Assembly (NCBI RefSeq): GCF_029543245.1
Contig: NZ_JARQWV010000005.1
Location: 124,001 to 188,000, forward strand
Origin: Caulobacter endophyticus
Lineage (GTDB): Bacteria > Pseudomonadota > Alphaproteobacteria > Caulobacterales > Caulobacteraceae
DNA: 64,000 bases
Reading direction: 5' to 3'
Both the position numbers and the translations under genes were made by a program. Of the stretch, positions 62,935 to 64,000 are shown piece by piece (the first letter of the stretch is position 1; each line of letters opens with the position of its first letter). The notes below the pieces were generated by a model. It was not told the origin of the DNA, did no database searches, and saw only the letters and a program-made list of their open reading frames with translations.

Positions 62935-64000
62935 ATGCGGCGGGTGTTCGAGCGCGTTCTGACGGCTGCGGCCGTGCTGGTCATGGCCGCGTCGGCGGCG
63001 CAGGCGGGGCCGACCCTGACACGGGCCGACCGGCGCGAGGGCCAGGACCTGTCGGGAACCTGGAACTATTCGGTCGACCCCTATCGCGACGGGATCGCCG
63101 GCTTCCACCGCGGTCCGCCCGGCGTCGGCCACCGCCGCTATGACGACAGCGACGTCGAGCAGGTCACCCGCGCCGATCCCAAGGCGCTATACGAATACGA
63201 CATGCAGCGCTCGCCGACCGCGACCCTGCCGGCCTCGTGGCTGACCCACGGGCCCGAGATGCGTCACTACCAGGGCCTCGTCTGGTACCAGCGGCAGTTC
63301 GAGACGTCGGCGCTGAAGCCCGGCCAGCGGGCCTTCCTGCGCTTCGAGGCCGCCAACTATACCGCCAAGGTCTATCTGAACGGCCAGGCCGTGGGCGAGC
63401 ACGAGGGCGGCTTCACCCCCTTCTCGCTGGAGGTGACCAAGCGTCTGCGGGCCGGTTCGAACCAGGTGACGGTCGGCGTCGACTCCACCCCCGCTGTCGA
63501 CGGCGCGCCGCCGCCGGTCACCGACTGGGAAAACTACGGCGGCATCACCCGGCCGGTGCGGCTGGTGATCACCCCCGCCACCTTCGTCGACGAGGCCTGG
63601 GTGCGCCTGACCCGCGACGGCAAGACGATCGCCGCCGACGTTCGCCTGGACGGTCCCGCCGCCGCCGGCCAGGCGGTCAGCGTCAAGGTCGCCGGTCTGA
63701 ACCTGACGCTCTCCGGCCAGGCCGGTTCGGACGGCGTGGCCAGGCTGTCGTCCCCCGCGCCCAAGGGGCTCAAGCGCTGGGCGCCCGGCGCGCCGGTGCT
63801 CTACGACGTGCGCATCGAGGCGGGGCAGGACGTGCTGACCGACCGTGTCGGCTTCCGCACCGTCGAGGTGCGCGGCGGCGAAATCCTGGTCAACGGCAAG
63901 CCGGTGTTCCTGCGCGGCATCTGCCTGCACGAGGAGGAGCTGGGTGAGAACCCGGCCCGCACCATCACCGAGGCCTCCGCCCACGCCCTGCTGGCCGAGG
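62935..64000 (+). CDS. Secreted glycoside hydrolase family 2 protein (3' end outside window)
   Basis: The first 355 residues are present. A signal peptide (about 1-25, ending AAQAG) is followed by the GH2 sugar-binding domain (DLSGTWNYSVDPYRDGIAGF, GLVWYQRQFETS, AANYTAKVYLNGQAVGEHEG), the immunoglobulin-like domain, and the start of the TIM barrel (GGEILVNGKPVFLRGICLHE). It should be a periplasmic beta-galactosidase or beta-glucuronidase type enzyme; catalytic glutamates lie beyond the window. AGGGAGAGG precedes the ATG. Confidence 0.9.
   Translation, partial: MRRVFERVLTAAAVLVMAASAAQAGPTLTRADRREGQDLSGTWNYSVDPYRDGIAGFHRGPPGVGHRRYDDSDVEQVTRADPKALYEYDMQRSPTATLPASWLTHGPEMRHYQGLVWYQRQFETSALKPGQRAFLRFEAANYTAKVYLNGQAVGEHEGGFTPFSLEVTKRLRAGSNQVTVGVDSTPAVDGAPPPVTDWENYGGITRPVRLVITPATFVDEAWVRLTRDGKTIAADVRLDGPAAAGQAVSVKVAGLNLTLSGQAGSDGVARLSSPAPKGLKRWAPGAPVLYDVRIEAGQDVLTDRVGFRTVEVRGGEILVNGKPVFLRGICLHEEELGENPARTITEASAHALLAE

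Overview
The window is a GC-rich (roughly two thirds G+C) alphaproteobacterial chromosome segment, almost certainly from Caulobacter or a very close relative. Evidence for this is the ATP synthase beta subunit with its long Ala/Lys/Pro N-terminal extension, a 354-residue Obg/CgtA GTPase, a CC0125/CC1285-type lipoprotein, a crotonyl-CoA carboxylase/reductase, many TTG/GTG starts with strong Shine-Dalgarno sequences, and intergenic palindromic repeats. I saw no rRNA, tRNA, CRISPR array, IS element or prophage.

Layout. (1) 1-3822, plus strand: the distal half of the F1 ATP synthase operon (atpA 3' end, atpG, atpD, a small CxxC protein gene, and a short atpC). It is closed by a hairpin terminator. 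(2) 4139-24191: mostly minus-strand housekeeping genes. In transcriptional order these are rplU-rpmA, a GNAT gene, a beta-propeller gene, obg-proB, proA-nadD, rsfS, rlmH, an envC-like gene, ctpA, a divergent polysaccharide deacetylase gene and rppH, then two alpha/beta hydrolases. Plus-strand insertions interrupt the cluster: a membrane protein/XRE pair, a hydrolase, secreted proteins and a 319-aa protein with homing-endonuclease-like sequence. (3) 24362-29074: a putative metal-handling group (NicO-like membrane protein and CobW GTPase with a His-rich arm) followed by a lipoprotein, a LysE exporter, a MAPEG protein and a KTSC protein. (4) 29318-32949, minus: a four-gene membrane-stress operon (unknown protein, PspA/IM30, YqiJ, flotillin YqiK).

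(5) 34544-42728, plus: a tight seven-gene operon (TonB receptor, MFS transporter, RutA-like flavin monooxygenase, RutB-like isochorismatase hydrolase, M20 amidohydrolase, RutF-like flavin reductase, TauD-type dioxygenase). It looks like a complete route for taking up and opening a nitrogen heterocycle or cyclic amide of unknown identity, and is the best candidate here for an undescribed system. (6) 43077-54608: ethylmalonyl-CoA pathway genes (ccr and methylsuccinyl-CoA dehydrogenase) interspersed with a crotonase-like gene, a beta-barrel protein, a membrane-anchored M20 peptidase, a Rieske oxygenase operon, an SH3/glycine-zipper protein and a lipoprotein with one haem-c motif. A PduO adenosyltransferase at 59818 could supply the coenzyme B12 needed by this pathway. 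(7) 54798-64000: an HWE histidine kinase convergent with an S41 peptidase, two TetR regulators, PduO, a glutamine amidotransferase, a di-haem cytochrome, a low-GC islet with an Imm32-like immunity gene plus a frameshifted second immunity-like gene, and the 5' part of a secreted GH2 glycosidase.

Several families of intergenic palindromic repeats sit directly after stop codons throughout. Function assignments come from recognising motifs by eye. No database search was run.
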